NCBI RefSeq assembly: GCF_900129315.1
Contig: NZ_FQUS01000012.1
Span: 86,176-150,175, forward strand
Reading direction: 5' to 3'
DNA: 64,000 nt
Source: Fodinibius roseus
GTDB lineage: Bacteria; Bacteroidota; Rhodothermia; Balneolales; Balneolaceae
Shown: positions 1 to 8,155 of the stretch, piece by piece
How positions within the stretch are numbered: position 1 is the first letter of the stretch
Layout: each line of letters starts with the position of its first letter
The notes under the pieces: model-generated
Told to the model about the DNA's origin: nothing
The model's input: only the letters and a program-made list of their open reading frames with translations
The model's database searches: none
Made by a program: the position numbers and the translations under genes

Positions 1-431
1 AGGTAATCGAGCACGGCCTCCCAGTCGGGATACCGGTCTGACCCGAAGTGGATATGCTCTCCCCGGAACCGCTCAACGCCATTGGCCAGGCGGTCGTCAA
101 TGAGGTAATCGCCCTCGTTCAGATTTTTATGATGGCTTAAAATAAGCCGCTTGTATCCCGCTTCCGGCAAATGGTTTTTGACCCACAGCAGCTTGTCCCG
201 CCACGCAGAGGGATTGTTCCACGGGCTGGTGGATAAGATATAGGTATCGTAGCGGCTGCTCAGTTTCCGGAAGCCCTCAACAGCTCCATCCACCGGCGGA
301 AGATCGCTGAAGAAATCCGGTACCTCGTCAAAGTCGCCTTCGTACTCCTGCCTGAGTTCCGCTGAAAGCTGGTCGATGCCCCATGGAAAATCCACCAGGA
401 CGTTATCCATATCAACATATACAATTTCCAT
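1..431 (-). CDS. 5'(3')-deoxyribonucleotidase-like HAD phosphatase (partial, runs off the window)
   Basis: The reading frame starts at an ATG at 431 and stays open to the window edge (about 143 residues), so its C-terminus is missing. The N-terminus carries DMDNVLVDF, the HAD motif I in which the first Asp is the nucleophile. Further on are ILSTSPWNNPSAW and LSHHKNLNEGDYLIDDR, the substrate and motif III/IV segments typical of the NT5C-like 5'(3')-deoxyribonucleotidase family. These enzymes dephosphorylate nucleoside monophosphates in the cytoplasm. Assignment rests on these motifs; the exact substrate is not visible. Confidence 0.8.
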   Translation of the reverse strand, partial: MEIVYVDMDNVLVDFPWGIDQLSAELRQEYEGDFDEVPDFFSDLPPVDGAVEGFRKLSSRYDTYILSTSPWNNPSAWRDKLLWVKNHLPEAGYKRLILSHHKNLNEGDYLIDDRLANGVERFRGEHIHFGSDRYPDWEAVLDY

Positions 432-604
432 AGGCTGATCTTTTTAAGTTAACGTTAGTTCAATATAAGGACTCGTCAAAAACGTAATTGCCATCGCGAA
501 GAGACTTTTTTGAATCTTTCCCCGGATGGCCGCTGAACCTCTCGCATTGCCCGTTATTTATTTTTAAGTCAAACCGAGGTTAAATAAAATGTGAGGTTCC
601 TCTG

Positions 605-1630
605 CTATGGCACCAGGATAACCTTGCCTATATTTTTTCGCTCCTCTATGTAGCGATGCGCATCGGCCACATCTTCAAAAGAAAAAATAGCATCCACATG
701 GGGATTAATCCACCCTTCCTCAACCCCATCCAGTAACCTGTTCATCCAGGTGCGTGCCTTCTCCTTCTCATGCCATAGATGGCCCAAATTAACCCCGAAT
801 ACGCCCCTGTTTTTATTCAGCAACGGCAGCGGATGGAAAAAAGGCATCTGCGCAACCGTCTTGAGCATACTCCACATCCCGCTGATGCCTCCCTTGCTGC
901 CGGTGCTTGCCGATGATATGCCAAACATACCCAGCCGGCCGGTGGACCGAAGCGCTTTATAGCTGCGCCTCCATTCCCTGCCGCCCAGCGGATCCGTAAT
1001 TAAATCGACGCCCCGGCTCTCCGTCAGGTCCATCAATTCCTCGTACCAATCCCTGCTGCGATAATCGATCACATGATCCAGTCCCCGGTTTTTCAGAAAA
1101 GTGTGTTTTCTTTTGCTGGCGGTACCATACGTTTCAGCCCCGATATGCCGGGCAATATCCAGGGCAGCGATCCCCACCCCTCCGCCTGCATTATGGATAA
1201 GAACCGACTCGCAGGACTGCAGCGAACCCATAACGACTAACAATACATAAGCCGTAAGATAATTGACGGGCAGTACAGCGGACTCCTCAAACGAAAGAAA
1301 CTTCGGTTTCGGAAAAACCTGGGAAGGGGCGACAGCCACCTGTTCGGCATGTCCTCCAAATTTGGTCATGGCAAAAACCTCCTCTCCCAATAGCCCCTCA
1401 TCCACGTCCTCTCCCACCGAGCTTACCGTTCCCGCAACCTCATATCCCACCACACAGGGTTTCGGGGGAGCGTCCGGATACTGCCCCTTCCTGGCTAATA
1501 TATCTGCAAAATTGAGGCCCGAAGCCTTCACATCGATAACGAGCTCACCGGGTTTTGCCATAAGATCCGCTTTTTCCTGAACCTCGAGCACTTCATAACC
1601 GCCACTTTTCGTATGTACGATTTGTCTCAT
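605..1630 (-). CDS. Zinc-independent MDR oxidoreductase, quinone reductase / VAT-1-like
   Basis: The 341-residue protein has the medium-chain dehydrogenase/reductase layout: a GroES-like N-terminal half (VKASGLNFADILARKGQYP, then VVGYEVAGTV) and a Rossmann half with HNAGGGVGIAALDIARHIGA as the NADPH-binding glycine motif. The Cys/His zinc ligands of alcohol dehydrogenases are not apparent, which fits the quinone-reductase/VAT-1 branch that reduces quinones or enones with NADPH. The ATG at 1630 starts directly before the conserved beta strand MRQIVHTKSGG. It stands alone on the minus strand, 28 bp beyond the lipoprotein gene's stop. Substrate cannot be inferred. Confidence 0.85.
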   Translation of the reverse strand: MRQIVHTKSGGYEVLEVQEKADLMAKPGELVIDVKASGLNFADILARKGQYPDAPPKPCVVGYEVAGTVSSVGEDVDEGLLGEEVFAMTKFGGHAEQVAVAPSQVFPKPKFLSFEESAVLPVNYLTAYVLLVVMGSLQSCESVLIHNAGGGVGIAALDIARHIGAETYGTASKRKHTFLKNRGLDHVIDYRSRDWYEELMDLTESRGVDLITDPLGGREWRRSYKALRSTGRLGMFGISSASTGSKGGISGMWSMLKTVAQMPFFHPLPLLNKNRGVFGVNLGHLWHEKEKARTWMNRLLDGVEEGWINPHVDAIFSFEDVADAHRYIEERKNIGKVILVP

Positions 1631-1657
1631 ATAAACTACCGCTGTACACGTTGTCTG

Positions 1658-2635
1658 TTATCTGTTATTCCCTTCCCCTCCCAGCTCCCGGGGACGCACC
1701 ACGTACATCCCGCCGACCTGTTCGAAGTGGGCATCTTTGGGTTCCAGTACGATAAACAGCACGTCCCCTCGTCCCCCGTACTGCTCCGGTATTTTGTACA
1801 GCTTCATACGGGGATTGCGGATATCGCTGTAGCGCTTGATCCTGAGCGTGTCCCCGCCCGGCATATACACCTGCAGGTACCACCATCCGGCCGAATACGT
1901 GTAGCTGTCCCACCCCTCGTTGATCTCTTCGCTGTAGACCGACTCGTAGTCGATCTCCCTGATCAGGGAACTGTCCCGCTTTTCCGGGGGCACATAATAG
2001 TCCGGGGACTGGTCTTCCAGATCGATCATGCGGACCTGCTGGTCTTCTTTGGGTGGGAAAAGTTTTCGAAAATTCGATGGCCTTTCTTTTAAAGTGTCAG
2101 CAATTATATACCACTCTTTATCAACCTTCAAATAATAATCAGATATATCAATGTATACATAAGAAGCTCCATTATATAATTCCTTGAACTTCTCAAACCA
2201 TCGATCAAAATCTCTCTTCTCTTCCGCCGTCAAGGGATCTTTAAACTTATATCTGGTGGTATCGCCGTTGATAATCCAGTTATTGTAATGATCCGTATAC
2301 CATAAGGTGCCATCTTTTAAGAGCGTGTATATTGGTCCTTCATCAATAAGCTCCCCGGTAGTTGATACTTTAAGTCGCTTATATTCGGTATCCTCTTCTT
2401 TAAATGGGGTTGTTTTGGTATTTACAATCAGCTGATGCTTATCCCTATCCACTAAAGTTTGCCTGATTAGGTATTCGGGATCGAGGATGGAGACAACTTC
2501 GTAATTCTCTGATCCTGGATGATCATGTAATTCTTTATATTCGCTATGGTCGTTGGATGGCCCGTTCATGTTACAATTCGTCAATATTATAAGTTGCAAT
2601 GACAGCGCTAAAAAAAGTACAAGGTATTTTCGCAT
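1658..2635 (-). CDS. Hypothetical lipoprotein, coupled to the upstream lipase-like gene
   Basis: A hydrophobic leader ends in the lipobox-like LTNC within the first 23 residues, so export and lipidation are likely. The rest is charged and rich in Asp, Glu, Lys and Tyr with no family I recognise. The start is either GTG at 2638, whose first base is the last base of the upstream TAG stop, or ATG at 2635. I chose ATG because a GAGG lies 7 bases before it. The tight junction with the 637-residue lipase-like gene implies one transcript and coupled translation. A role as an inhibitor or partner of that protein is inference only. Confidence 0.7.
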   Translation of the reverse strand: MRKYLVLFLALSLQLIILTNCNMNGPSNDHSEYKELHDHPGSENYEVVSILDPEYLIRQTLVDRDKHQLIVNTKTTPFKEEDTEYKRLKVSTTGELIDEGPIYTLLKDGTLWYTDHYNNWIINGDTTRYKFKDPLTAEEKRDFDRWFEKFKELYNGASYVYIDISDYYLKVDKEWYIIADTLKERPSNFRKLFPPKEDQQVRMIDLEDQSPDYYVPPEKRDSSLIREIDYESVYSEEINEGWDSYTYSAGWWYLQVYMPGGDTLRIKRYSDIRNPRMKLYKIPEQYGGRGDVLFIVLEPKDAHFEQVGGMYVVRPRELGGEGNNR

Positions 2636-2637
2636 CA

Positions 2638-4551
2638 CTATGCCTCATCCGGTTCTTTGTATAACTGATCTTCAGCGGACTCATCCCCTTCCACATAAGC
2701 CTTGATCACGTTTTTTATGTAGAATGTTTCTGCTATAGAGGTATCAATTAATAGTTTTTTTGATTCTGAATCCTCTACATATCTTTTGTCTTTCTCCCTT
2801 TTTTCTTCATCAAGTGGTTCACCTCCATCAGGATCTTCATCATACTCCACCCGATAGAACATATCCTCCCCGGCCTTCTTGATACGCTCCCAGATGCTGG
2901 AGGATCCGAACTTATCGTCAAAACTGCCGGAGGCGCCCAGCAGGTCCGGGTCATGGATAAGTCCCACCGGGCTCCTGTGGGCAAACAGGTCCCCGTGCTG
3001 CAGCCGCCCGTAGTGGTAAAGCATCCTGCGGTGGGCCCGGGCTACTTTTCCGTAGCCATGATCGTCCCACCCGGGGTACCGGCGGCTGAGGGGTCCTTCT
3101 TCAAAGGCGCGCCCGCTGTCTTGGCGGTACTGTCGCTTCAGCCGCTTATAGCGGGCCAGCGCGTTCCCCCAGTCGCGGGCCACGCTCCGGTAGTCCTCCC
3201 AAAACTCTTTCTTTTTACCGTCCGGCTGGTCGGGATCTTCCGTTACGTGGATGCGCTGGATCACCGCGTAAGCGGGCACCACCAGGCAGCCCCCCTCCTC
3301 CAGATCTATCAGTTCCTTCTCCTGCAGCGACAGGTAGGGGGCGGGGACATCCGAGTGGTCCGGAAAGTATTCGGCGCTGTAGAGCGTGGCATCGACGCGG
3401 GGATTGCAGGCGCAGCGCATCTTCGGCATATCCCCGTCCCGGCAGACCAGGTCGCCCCGGTCGTTGGAAAACGTAAACTGAAGGGCGCGTTTTTTAAAGG
3501 CTTCCCAGTCGGTAATGGCCTGCAGGTGCTCGATCATCCCGCGCCGGTGTTTAAGCTTGTTACGGGCAAGGCTGAACAGCTCGGCGATCCCATTCATAAA
3601 CTTATAGACCTGCCGGTCTTCCCCGTACCAAACGGAAAAGGGGTCGGCCTCCCAGAAGTTGGCATCAACCCCATAATAATCCCTTTTGGCCCAGATAAAT
3701 TGCTCATATTCCTCCCCGCAGAGCCCTTTGGGTTGGTGCACGCCCAAATAAATCATGTTGAGGGCCGCCTGCTCCCAGCCCAGCTCCCCGGCGTAGCGCA
3801 GCAGTCCCAATGCCACCCCGGCCCCGACCGCGGCGCCCTGGCTGTGGGCCACCAGCGTGACCGGCCGGTACGGGGGCGAGTAGCTCTGCACGTAGGGAGC
3901 CTGCTCTTTCTTGCTGGTCACCTCCTCTTCGGGGCGGATATCCCAATGAGTACGAGCCCACCGGTAGCCCAGGGCCACCCCGTGGTCGATGCGGTGGGCC
4001 GCGTTGGACGCCAGCCCGTGGGAGCCGTTGATATAGTGGTCGTGGCGCCAGGCGTTAAAATACCTGGCGTATTCTTCGGAGCCTTTATTATCGTTTTTAA
4101 TACTGTTCCAATAGCCCCAGAACATGCCCAGCACATAGTCATTGGTTTTCCCTGTGGCATCGCCCTGCCCCAAATGCCGCTCGCGCAGGTCCATCTCCTC
4201 AATGGCCTCCCGCTCCCCGGAGGTGAAGATGTCGCTGCCGGCCGAGCGGTCCCTTTCACTGGCGTTATCTCCGCGCATGGTAAAAAAACCGGGCTCATCG
4301 GGGGTGATATCCAGCAGGGCATGGTAGTTCCCCGCAAAGGAATCGCTGTGATAGCCGTTGACAAACAGGATTTCCCCCTGCAGCTTGGGAAGACCCTTTT
4401 CGGGCTCCAGCTCGCTCATGCCGGTGCCCACAAAACTCCGGTAGGCCTCCCCGCGGGCCGGCTCGGGGGGAGGCGACTGCGGCGGGGTGGGATTGACCAT
4501 AAAGGTGTTCGGGTCGTCGGTGCTTTCCGGGGAATCGGTTCGCTCACTCAT
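2638..4551 (-). CDS. Large alpha/beta-hydrolase (lipase-like) protein of unknown role
   Basis: This 637-residue protein has no signal peptide or membrane segment. Near residue 232 it has the hydrolase elbow VTLVAHSQGAAVG, a variant of GxSxG in which the first Gly is Ala and Ser237 would be the nucleophile. An earlier segment, ILFVNGYHSDSF near residue 61, resembles the oxyanion-hole strand of lipases. The first 40 residues are Pro/Ser/Thr-rich and probably disordered. The C-terminal half has no recognisable domain. Large cytosolic lipase-fold proteins next to a small lipoprotein occur in effector/immunity loci, but nothing here shows secretion, so the role stays open. Confidence 0.65.
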   Translation of the reverse strand: MSERTDSPESTDDPNTFMVNPTPPQSPPPEPARGEAYRSFVGTGMSELEPEKGLPKLQGEILFVNGYHSDSFAGNYHALLDITPDEPGFFTMRGDNASERDRSAGSDIFTSGEREAIEEMDLRERHLGQGDATGKTNDYVLGMFWGYWNSIKNDNKGSEEYARYFNAWRHDHYINGSHGLASNAAHRIDHGVALGYRWARTHWDIRPEEEVTSKKEQAPYVQSYSPPYRPVTLVAHSQGAAVGAGVALGLLRYAGELGWEQAALNMIYLGVHQPKGLCGEEYEQFIWAKRDYYGVDANFWEADPFSVWYGEDRQVYKFMNGIAELFSLARNKLKHRRGMIEHLQAITDWEAFKKRALQFTFSNDRGDLVCRDGDMPKMRCACNPRVDATLYSAEYFPDHSDVPAPYLSLQEKELIDLEEGGCLVVPAYAVIQRIHVTEDPDQPDGKKKEFWEDYRSVARDWGNALARYKRLKRQYRQDSGRAFEEGPLSRRYPGWDDHGYGKVARAHRRMLYHYGRLQHGDLFAHRSPVGLIHDPDLLGASGSFDDKFGSSSIWERIKKAGEDMFYRVEYDEDPDGGEPLDEEKREKDKRYVEDSESKKLLIDTSIAETFYIKNVIKAYVEGDESAEDQLYKEPDEA

Positions 4552-5069
4552 AATGTAACTATATATGACGTAACAGGTTACGGGTTCAACGGGTAAAGGG
4601 CATCTCTCAGATGAATAGCGTTATAAGGTATCACATACATTCAGGGACTTTGTTTGCCGTCCGGCCAAAGTCGTCGAGGGGCACCATCCTGATATCCGAC
4701 TAAGCAGTGTATCTCAATTGCGGATGTTAAAAAAACGCATCCCGGCTTCCGGGGAAGTACTAAAAACCCTCTGATGACAATCAAGACGCCTTAGCGTCAC
4801 GTAATCCCTTGCTATGAAGTACTCGTAATTTAACGCTCTGCATAAAATATGCAAGTTTTTTTGGCCGAGCACTTGTGATTCCCCAAAAAGATGCCAAAAA
4901 CTACTGACTGTTCGAGCTGGCAGAATGATCTGAGGAAGAATAAACCCACCACGGTCCCGCCCTGAAAAACCGCACTAAGTGACGGACACTCGGCTATACT
5001 AATCCTAAAATACTTTCAGGAGGAGACAAGCCCGTTGGACTATATCTATGCTACGGCCCTCAATTCACC
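4552..5069. other. Intergenic, no gene recognised
   Basis: Between the lipase-like gene start and the repeat at 5070 I see no convincing coding frame or RNA gene. It should contain the promoter of the lipase-like/lipoprotein unit, read leftwards. Confidence 0.5.
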
Positions 5070-5212
5070 CCGGCCTTGAAAAGTCAGCGCCCCGGGTGGC
5101 GTACGCAAAGCGGAGGAAATAGAAAAATATTTGTCTGAACCCGACGGTGTCGGGTGAGTTTATATTTTTCTTCGGAGATGCAGCGTACGCCGGGCGCTGA
5201 GTTTTCTCAGCC
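5070..5212 (-). repeat. Structured intergenic repeat, copy C (left part, interrupted by IS110)
   Basis: This stretch is the reverse complement, with scattered differences, of the distal two thirds of the 219-bp repeats at 44940 and 46813. It keeps both inverted arms: CAGCGCC near 5085 pairs with GGGCGCTG near 5191. It also keeps the apical hairpin CCCGAC-GGT-GTCGGG at 5140-5154. The homology stops at CTCAGCC (ending 5212), six bases before the left IS110 junction, and the remainder of the copy resumes at about 6606. Confidence 0.85.
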
Positions 5213-5272
5213 GGCGACTCATATGTTTACCCCCTATTGATGAAGGCTAAATAATTTAGGTTGTTTATATAC

Positions 5273-5470
5273 CAACACCCCATGAATGTTCATGGGGTGT
5301 TGAGTCTGAGGGTTAACAAGGAGAGCGGGCTCGGCGACAAGCCCTTGCTGGCGCAAGAGGCTGTAAAAAAGGTTCTGCTCCCTCTCCTCAGGCGTGTAGG
5401 CTCAACCAGTACAAAGAGCCGACTTCCAGTCGAGCTCGTATTCAGCGTGAGTAAAGCCAACGCCGGTCCT
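5273..5470 (+). ncRNA. Predicted IS110 bridge RNA with target- and donor-binding loops
   Basis: The region before the transposase folds into a 14-bp perfect hairpin (5273-5302) and two stem-closed internal loops. Loop 1 is closed by GGAGAG (5320-5325) with CTCTCC (5382-5387) and has an inner hairpin at 5344-5357. Its 5' side holds CGGCGAC (5332-5338), identical to the left target flank 5212-5218. Its 3' side holds AAAAAAGGT (5365-5373), complementary to the right flank 6604-6612. Loop 2 is closed by GGCGT (5391-5395) with ACGCC (5460-5464). It holds CAGTAC (5407-5412), identical to the element's right end 6600-6605, and GTGAGT (5447-5452), complementary to the left end ACTCAT 5217-5222 with one wobble. 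Order and logic match the IS621 bridge RNA. Exact transcript ends are not known. Confidence 0.8.
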
Positions 5471-5513
5471 CATTTAGTAAGCTAAGGCTAATCTAAGAAA
5501 TTAATAGCATAGA

Positions 5514-6557
5514 ATGAATTTTTCAGATTCCCAAGATGTTTCCCCTCAATCGGTCGGTATTGATATAGCAGAAAAAACCTTAGAAGTACGATTAGGAGCT
5601 GTCACCAGCGGTCACCAGTACCACTTTACCCGCCCGGAGCGCTTTCCCAACACCAAGGAAGGATTCCGGCAGATGATACGGTGGGTCCAATCAAAAAAGA
5701 AGGCCAATGAGTGTTGGTTTATCATGGAAGCGACCGGGGTGTATTATGAAGAACTTGCGTATTTCCTGCATCAAAAGAATCGGCAGGTATGCGTGCTGGT
5801 TCCCAAGCGGGTGCACCATTGGGCCAAAAGCCTACCGATCAAATCCAAGACCGATGCTATTGATGCTCGTCTGCTGGCCCGCTACGGGCTGGAACGACGC
5901 CCCGAGCGGTGGCAACCAGGCTCGGAGCGATTGCGACAAATAAAAGCGCTTCTGCGCGAACGCGGGCAGCTCCAGCAACAACGCACTCAGCTGATCAACC
6001 GCCGGCATGCAGCGCGCCAGGCATGGAATCATCCCGAAAGCAGTCTCCATCGACTGACTGACCATATCCAGCAGATTGATGGCTATATTGAACAGATTAC
6101 CCACGAACTGGACCAACTCTGGCAGTCTGAGGAGCAGCTGGCCGAACCGATCCGTCGCATTGGCCAAATTACCGGCTTAGGCTGCCGGAGTGTGTTGCAG
6201 GTAGTAGCTGAAACCAACGGATTTGCCTTGATCAGTAATCGCAATCAGCTGGCCTCTTACGCTGGACTCGATGTGGTGCTCGACCAGTCGGGGCGACGCC
6301 GGGGAACAACCAAAATATCGAAACAGGGAAATGCCCGTATTCGGCAGGCTCTCTATATGCCGGCTGTGTGTGCCAGTCAGCATAACCGGGCTCTGCGCGC
6401 ATTTTATAAGCGCCTGGTCGCCAGACACCCGGACCACAAAAAGATCGCTCTGGTCGGTGTAATGCGGAAACTCCTGCTGTTAATTTACAGCTTGTGGAAA
6501 AGTGGTCAGCGGTACGATCCGGAGTTCCATTACCGTCAAATTACCAACAAAGCCTAA
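5514..6557 (+). CDS. IS110-family DEDD transposase (bridge-RNA-guided recombinase)
   Basis: The 347-residue protein starts with a RuvC-like domain whose acidic residues are visible: D17 in VGIDIAEK, E72 in IMEATGVYYEE, and D114/D117 in KSKTDAIDARLLARYG. A helical middle (about 130-210) leads to the Tnp domain with QITGLGCRSV, LASYAGLD and KISKQGNARIRQAL. Ser269 in KISKQG is the likely nucleophile by comparison with IS110 enzymes. Full length and no interruptions suggest it is functional. The transposase acts with the upstream bridge RNA to join donor and target at a dinucleotide core. Confidence 0.95.
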   Translation: MNFSDSQDVSPQSVGIDIAEKTLEVRLGAVTSGHQYHFTRPERFPNTKEGFRQMIRWVQSKKKANECWFIMEATGVYYEELAYFLHQKNRQVCVLVPKRVHHWAKSLPIKSKTDAIDARLLARYGLERRPERWQPGSERLRQIKALLRERGQLQQQRTQLINRRHAARQAWNHPESSLHRLTDHIQQIDGYIEQITHELDQLWQSEEQLAEPIRRIGQITGLGCRSVLQVVAETNGFALISNRNQLASYAGLDVVLDQSGRRRGTTKISKQGNARIRQALYMPAVCASQHNRALRAFYKRLVARHPDHKKIALVGVMRKLLLLIYSLWKSGQRYDPEFHYRQITNKA

Positions 6558-6605
6558 CATATTTAAGCTTCACCGGTCCATTTAACTTGACTTTAGACAC
6601 AGTAC

Positions 6606-6650
6606 CTTTTTTTGTGTTCCGTTTTTTTCGTCGCTGAAAAAAATGGAACA
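6606..6650 (-). repeat. Remaining right part of structured repeat copy C
   Basis: After the IS110 core the sequence continues as CTTTTTTTG and then ends in CGTCGCTGAAAAAAATGG plus AACA (6629-6650). That end is an exact reverse complement of the first part of the repeats at 44940 and 46813. The hairpin normally lying between these parts is missing here. A palindrome, TGTTCC...GGAACA (6615-6650), takes its place. Confidence 0.65.
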
Positions 6651-6731
6651 CCCCCCGTAAGATTTACAATCTCTATAAATCCCATAGATTATTACTAAGG
6701 GATACACTCGGAAATCCACTCCTCAGTTTTG

Positions 6732-6739
6732 TATCTTTG
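6732..6739 (+). promoter_or_regulatory. Candidate Bacteroidota-type promoter core TATCTTTG
   Basis: TATCTTTG fits the TAnnTTTG -7 element of Bacteroidota sigma-A promoters. It lies about 107 bp before the MFS start. I did not find a convincing -33 TTG at the right spacing. Confidence 0.4.
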
Positions 6740-6769
6740 GCTGGCCTTCACAAATACTCAGCGTTTGAT

Positions 6770-6815
6770 TGCGATATAGAGATTCAGATATAGATATAGA
6801 TATAAATATAAATGC
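6770..6815 (+). repeat. Six-base-period AT tract (GATATA/TATAAA units) before the MFS gene
   Basis: The run is built of GATATA and near variants such as ATAAAT, roughly seven units. It lies 31-76 bp before the MFS start, between the candidate promoter core and the gene. Unit-number changes here could alter expression, but this is only a possibility. Confidence 0.6.
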
Positions 6816-6845
6816 ACATATATATTATAGATAACCTATAACTTC

Positions 6846-8042
6846 ATGGCTGCATCATCTCCGTATGAACAAAATTCTACGGGACAAAATATCCTGCTTA
6901 TCAGCGGTATCGTACTTATCTCCCTCAACCTGAGGCCGGCCCTCGCAAGTGTGGGTCCCCTTATCGGCGCCATCCGTGAGACGACGGGACTTTCGAATAC
7001 CATGCTGGGACTCCTTACCACCCTGCCGCTTCTGGCCTTTGGGGTTCTTTCCACCCTGACCCCACTCTTTACCCGCCGCCTGGGCATCGAAGGCACCATT
7101 GCGGGAGCGCTGGGGCTGCTGACCGGGGGACTGTTTTTGCGGGTGATTCCAACCCATGCGGCCCTGTTCGGGGGGACGCTGCTGATCGGGATTGCGATTG
7201 CCCTCGGAAACGTGCTGCTGCCCAGCATCGTCAAGCGTGATTTTCCCAACCACTCCGGCATCATGACCAGCGTCTATGCCGGCATGCTCGGACTCGGCGC
7301 CGCCGTGGCAGCCGGGGTCAGCGTCCCCCTCGCCTTCGATTTCAACTGGGGATGGCACTGGTCCCTCGGAGCCTGGGGCGTGCCCTCGGCCATTGCACTG
7401 ATTGTATGGCTGCCCCAGCTCAAAAAGCTGACCCTCTCCCGGCATGAGAAAAGTTTTCTGGCGGCTTTAAAAGACCTCGGCCACTCGAAAAGAGCCTGGC
7501 AGGTCGCTTTTTTTATGGGACTCCAGTCCCTGGCATTCTACGTTATTTTAGCCTGGCTGCCCGAGATCCTGCAAGACCGCGGGCTTACCGCCAACGCCGC
7601 AGGATGGATGCTTTCCCTCTCGCAGGGGATGGGCGTCCTCGGATCCCTGGTACTGCCCTACTGGGCCGAAAAGCGAACGGACCAGCGTCCCCTCGTGTGG
7701 ATGCTGCTGGTACTGGAGATTGTCAGCCTGGCGGGATTGCTGTATCCCGAGGCTTTTTTAGTCGGACTCTGGGTTTCTCTTATCGGATTTTCGCTGGGCG
7801 GCAGTTTCGGATTGGCGCTCCTGTTTATCGTCCTCCGCACTTCCGACTCGGAAACGGCCACGGAACTCTCCGGGATGGCCCAGTCGGTGGGCTACCTTCT
7901 CGCGGCGATCGGTCCGACGCTCTTCGGGGCCCTGCATGATCTTAGCGGGGCGTGGTTCATCCCGCTCCTGTTTCTGTTCGTAGTTGCCATTCTCAAGCTA
8001 ATATCGGGGCTGGGAGCCGGCAAACCCGAAACGATAGACTAA
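6846..8042 (+). CDS. MFS transporter, CynX/NimT family
   Basis: The 398-residue protein has about twelve hydrophobic segments and the family's N-terminal signature SLNLRPALASVGPLIGAI. The CynX/NimT group of the major facilitator superfamily includes cyanate and 2-nitroimidazole transporters, and most members have unknown substrates. It is monocistronic: the IS110 lies upstream and the convergent helicase gene downstream, with a shared hairpin between them. The ATG at 6846 follows an AT-rich leader without a clear Shine-Dalgarno, which is common in this group. Confidence 0.88.
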   Translation: MAASSPYEQNSTGQNILLISGIVLISLNLRPALASVGPLIGAIRETTGLSNTMLGLLTTLPLLAFGVLSTLTPLFTRRLGIEGTIAGALGLLTGGLFLRVIPTHAALFGGTLLIGIAIALGNVLLPSIVKRDFPNHSGIMTSVYAGMLGLGAAVAAGVSVPLAFDFNWGWHWSLGAWGVPSAIALIVWLPQLKKLTLSRHEKSFLAALKDLGHSKRAWQVAFFMGLQSLAFYVILAWLPEILQDRGLTANAAGWMLSLSQGMGVLGSLVLPYWAEKRTDQRPLVWMLLVLEIVSLAGLLYPEAFLVGLWVSLIGFSLGGSFGLALLFIVLRTSDSETATELSGMAQSVGYLLAAIGPTLFGALHDLSGAWFIPLLFLFVVAILKLISGLGAGKPETID

Positions 8043-8072
8043 AAAAATGAAGGAACGGTATCTACCAAAGAA

Positions 8073-8104
8073 AAAGCGGATACCTGTTGAACAGTATCCG
8101 CTTT
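8073..8104 (-). terminator. Intrinsic terminator of the DEAD-box helicase gene
   Basis: An 11-bp perfect stem, AAAGCGGATAC with GTATCCGCTTT, encloses a 10-base loop. Read on the minus strand it is followed by TTTTTCTTT, giving a standard intrinsic terminator 52 bp past the helicase stop. It may also end the convergent MFS transcript. Confidence 0.8.
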
Positions 8105-8155
8105 CGTTGATTACATAAGTGCGTTCCCAAAACGGGAACAGGTACAAGCAAAAGA

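Larger units (their letters stand above)
5219..6605 (+). mobile_element. IS110-family insertion sequence, about 1387 bp, complete
   Basis: Ends were placed using the predicted bridge-RNA guides and the shared AC dinucleotide: AC at 5217-5218 on the left and AC at 6604-6605 on the right. One core copy is counted with the element. The unit carries a 5' structured non-coding region, a DEDD transposase, and about 48 bp after the stop codon. There are no obvious terminal inverted repeats and no target duplication beyond the core, as known for IS110. It lies within a copy of a structured repeat, so the rejoined site would read CTCAGCCGGCG-AC-CTTTTTTTG. Another copy at 55793 reads, in reverse complement, CTCAGCCTTG-AC-CTTTTT, supporting this reconstruction. 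Confidence 0.85.

Noticed and set aside
2953..4596. 547-residue open frame on the plus strand
   Set aside because: It is the antisense shadow of the lipase-like gene; its translation is Val/Gly/Pro-rich with no domain.
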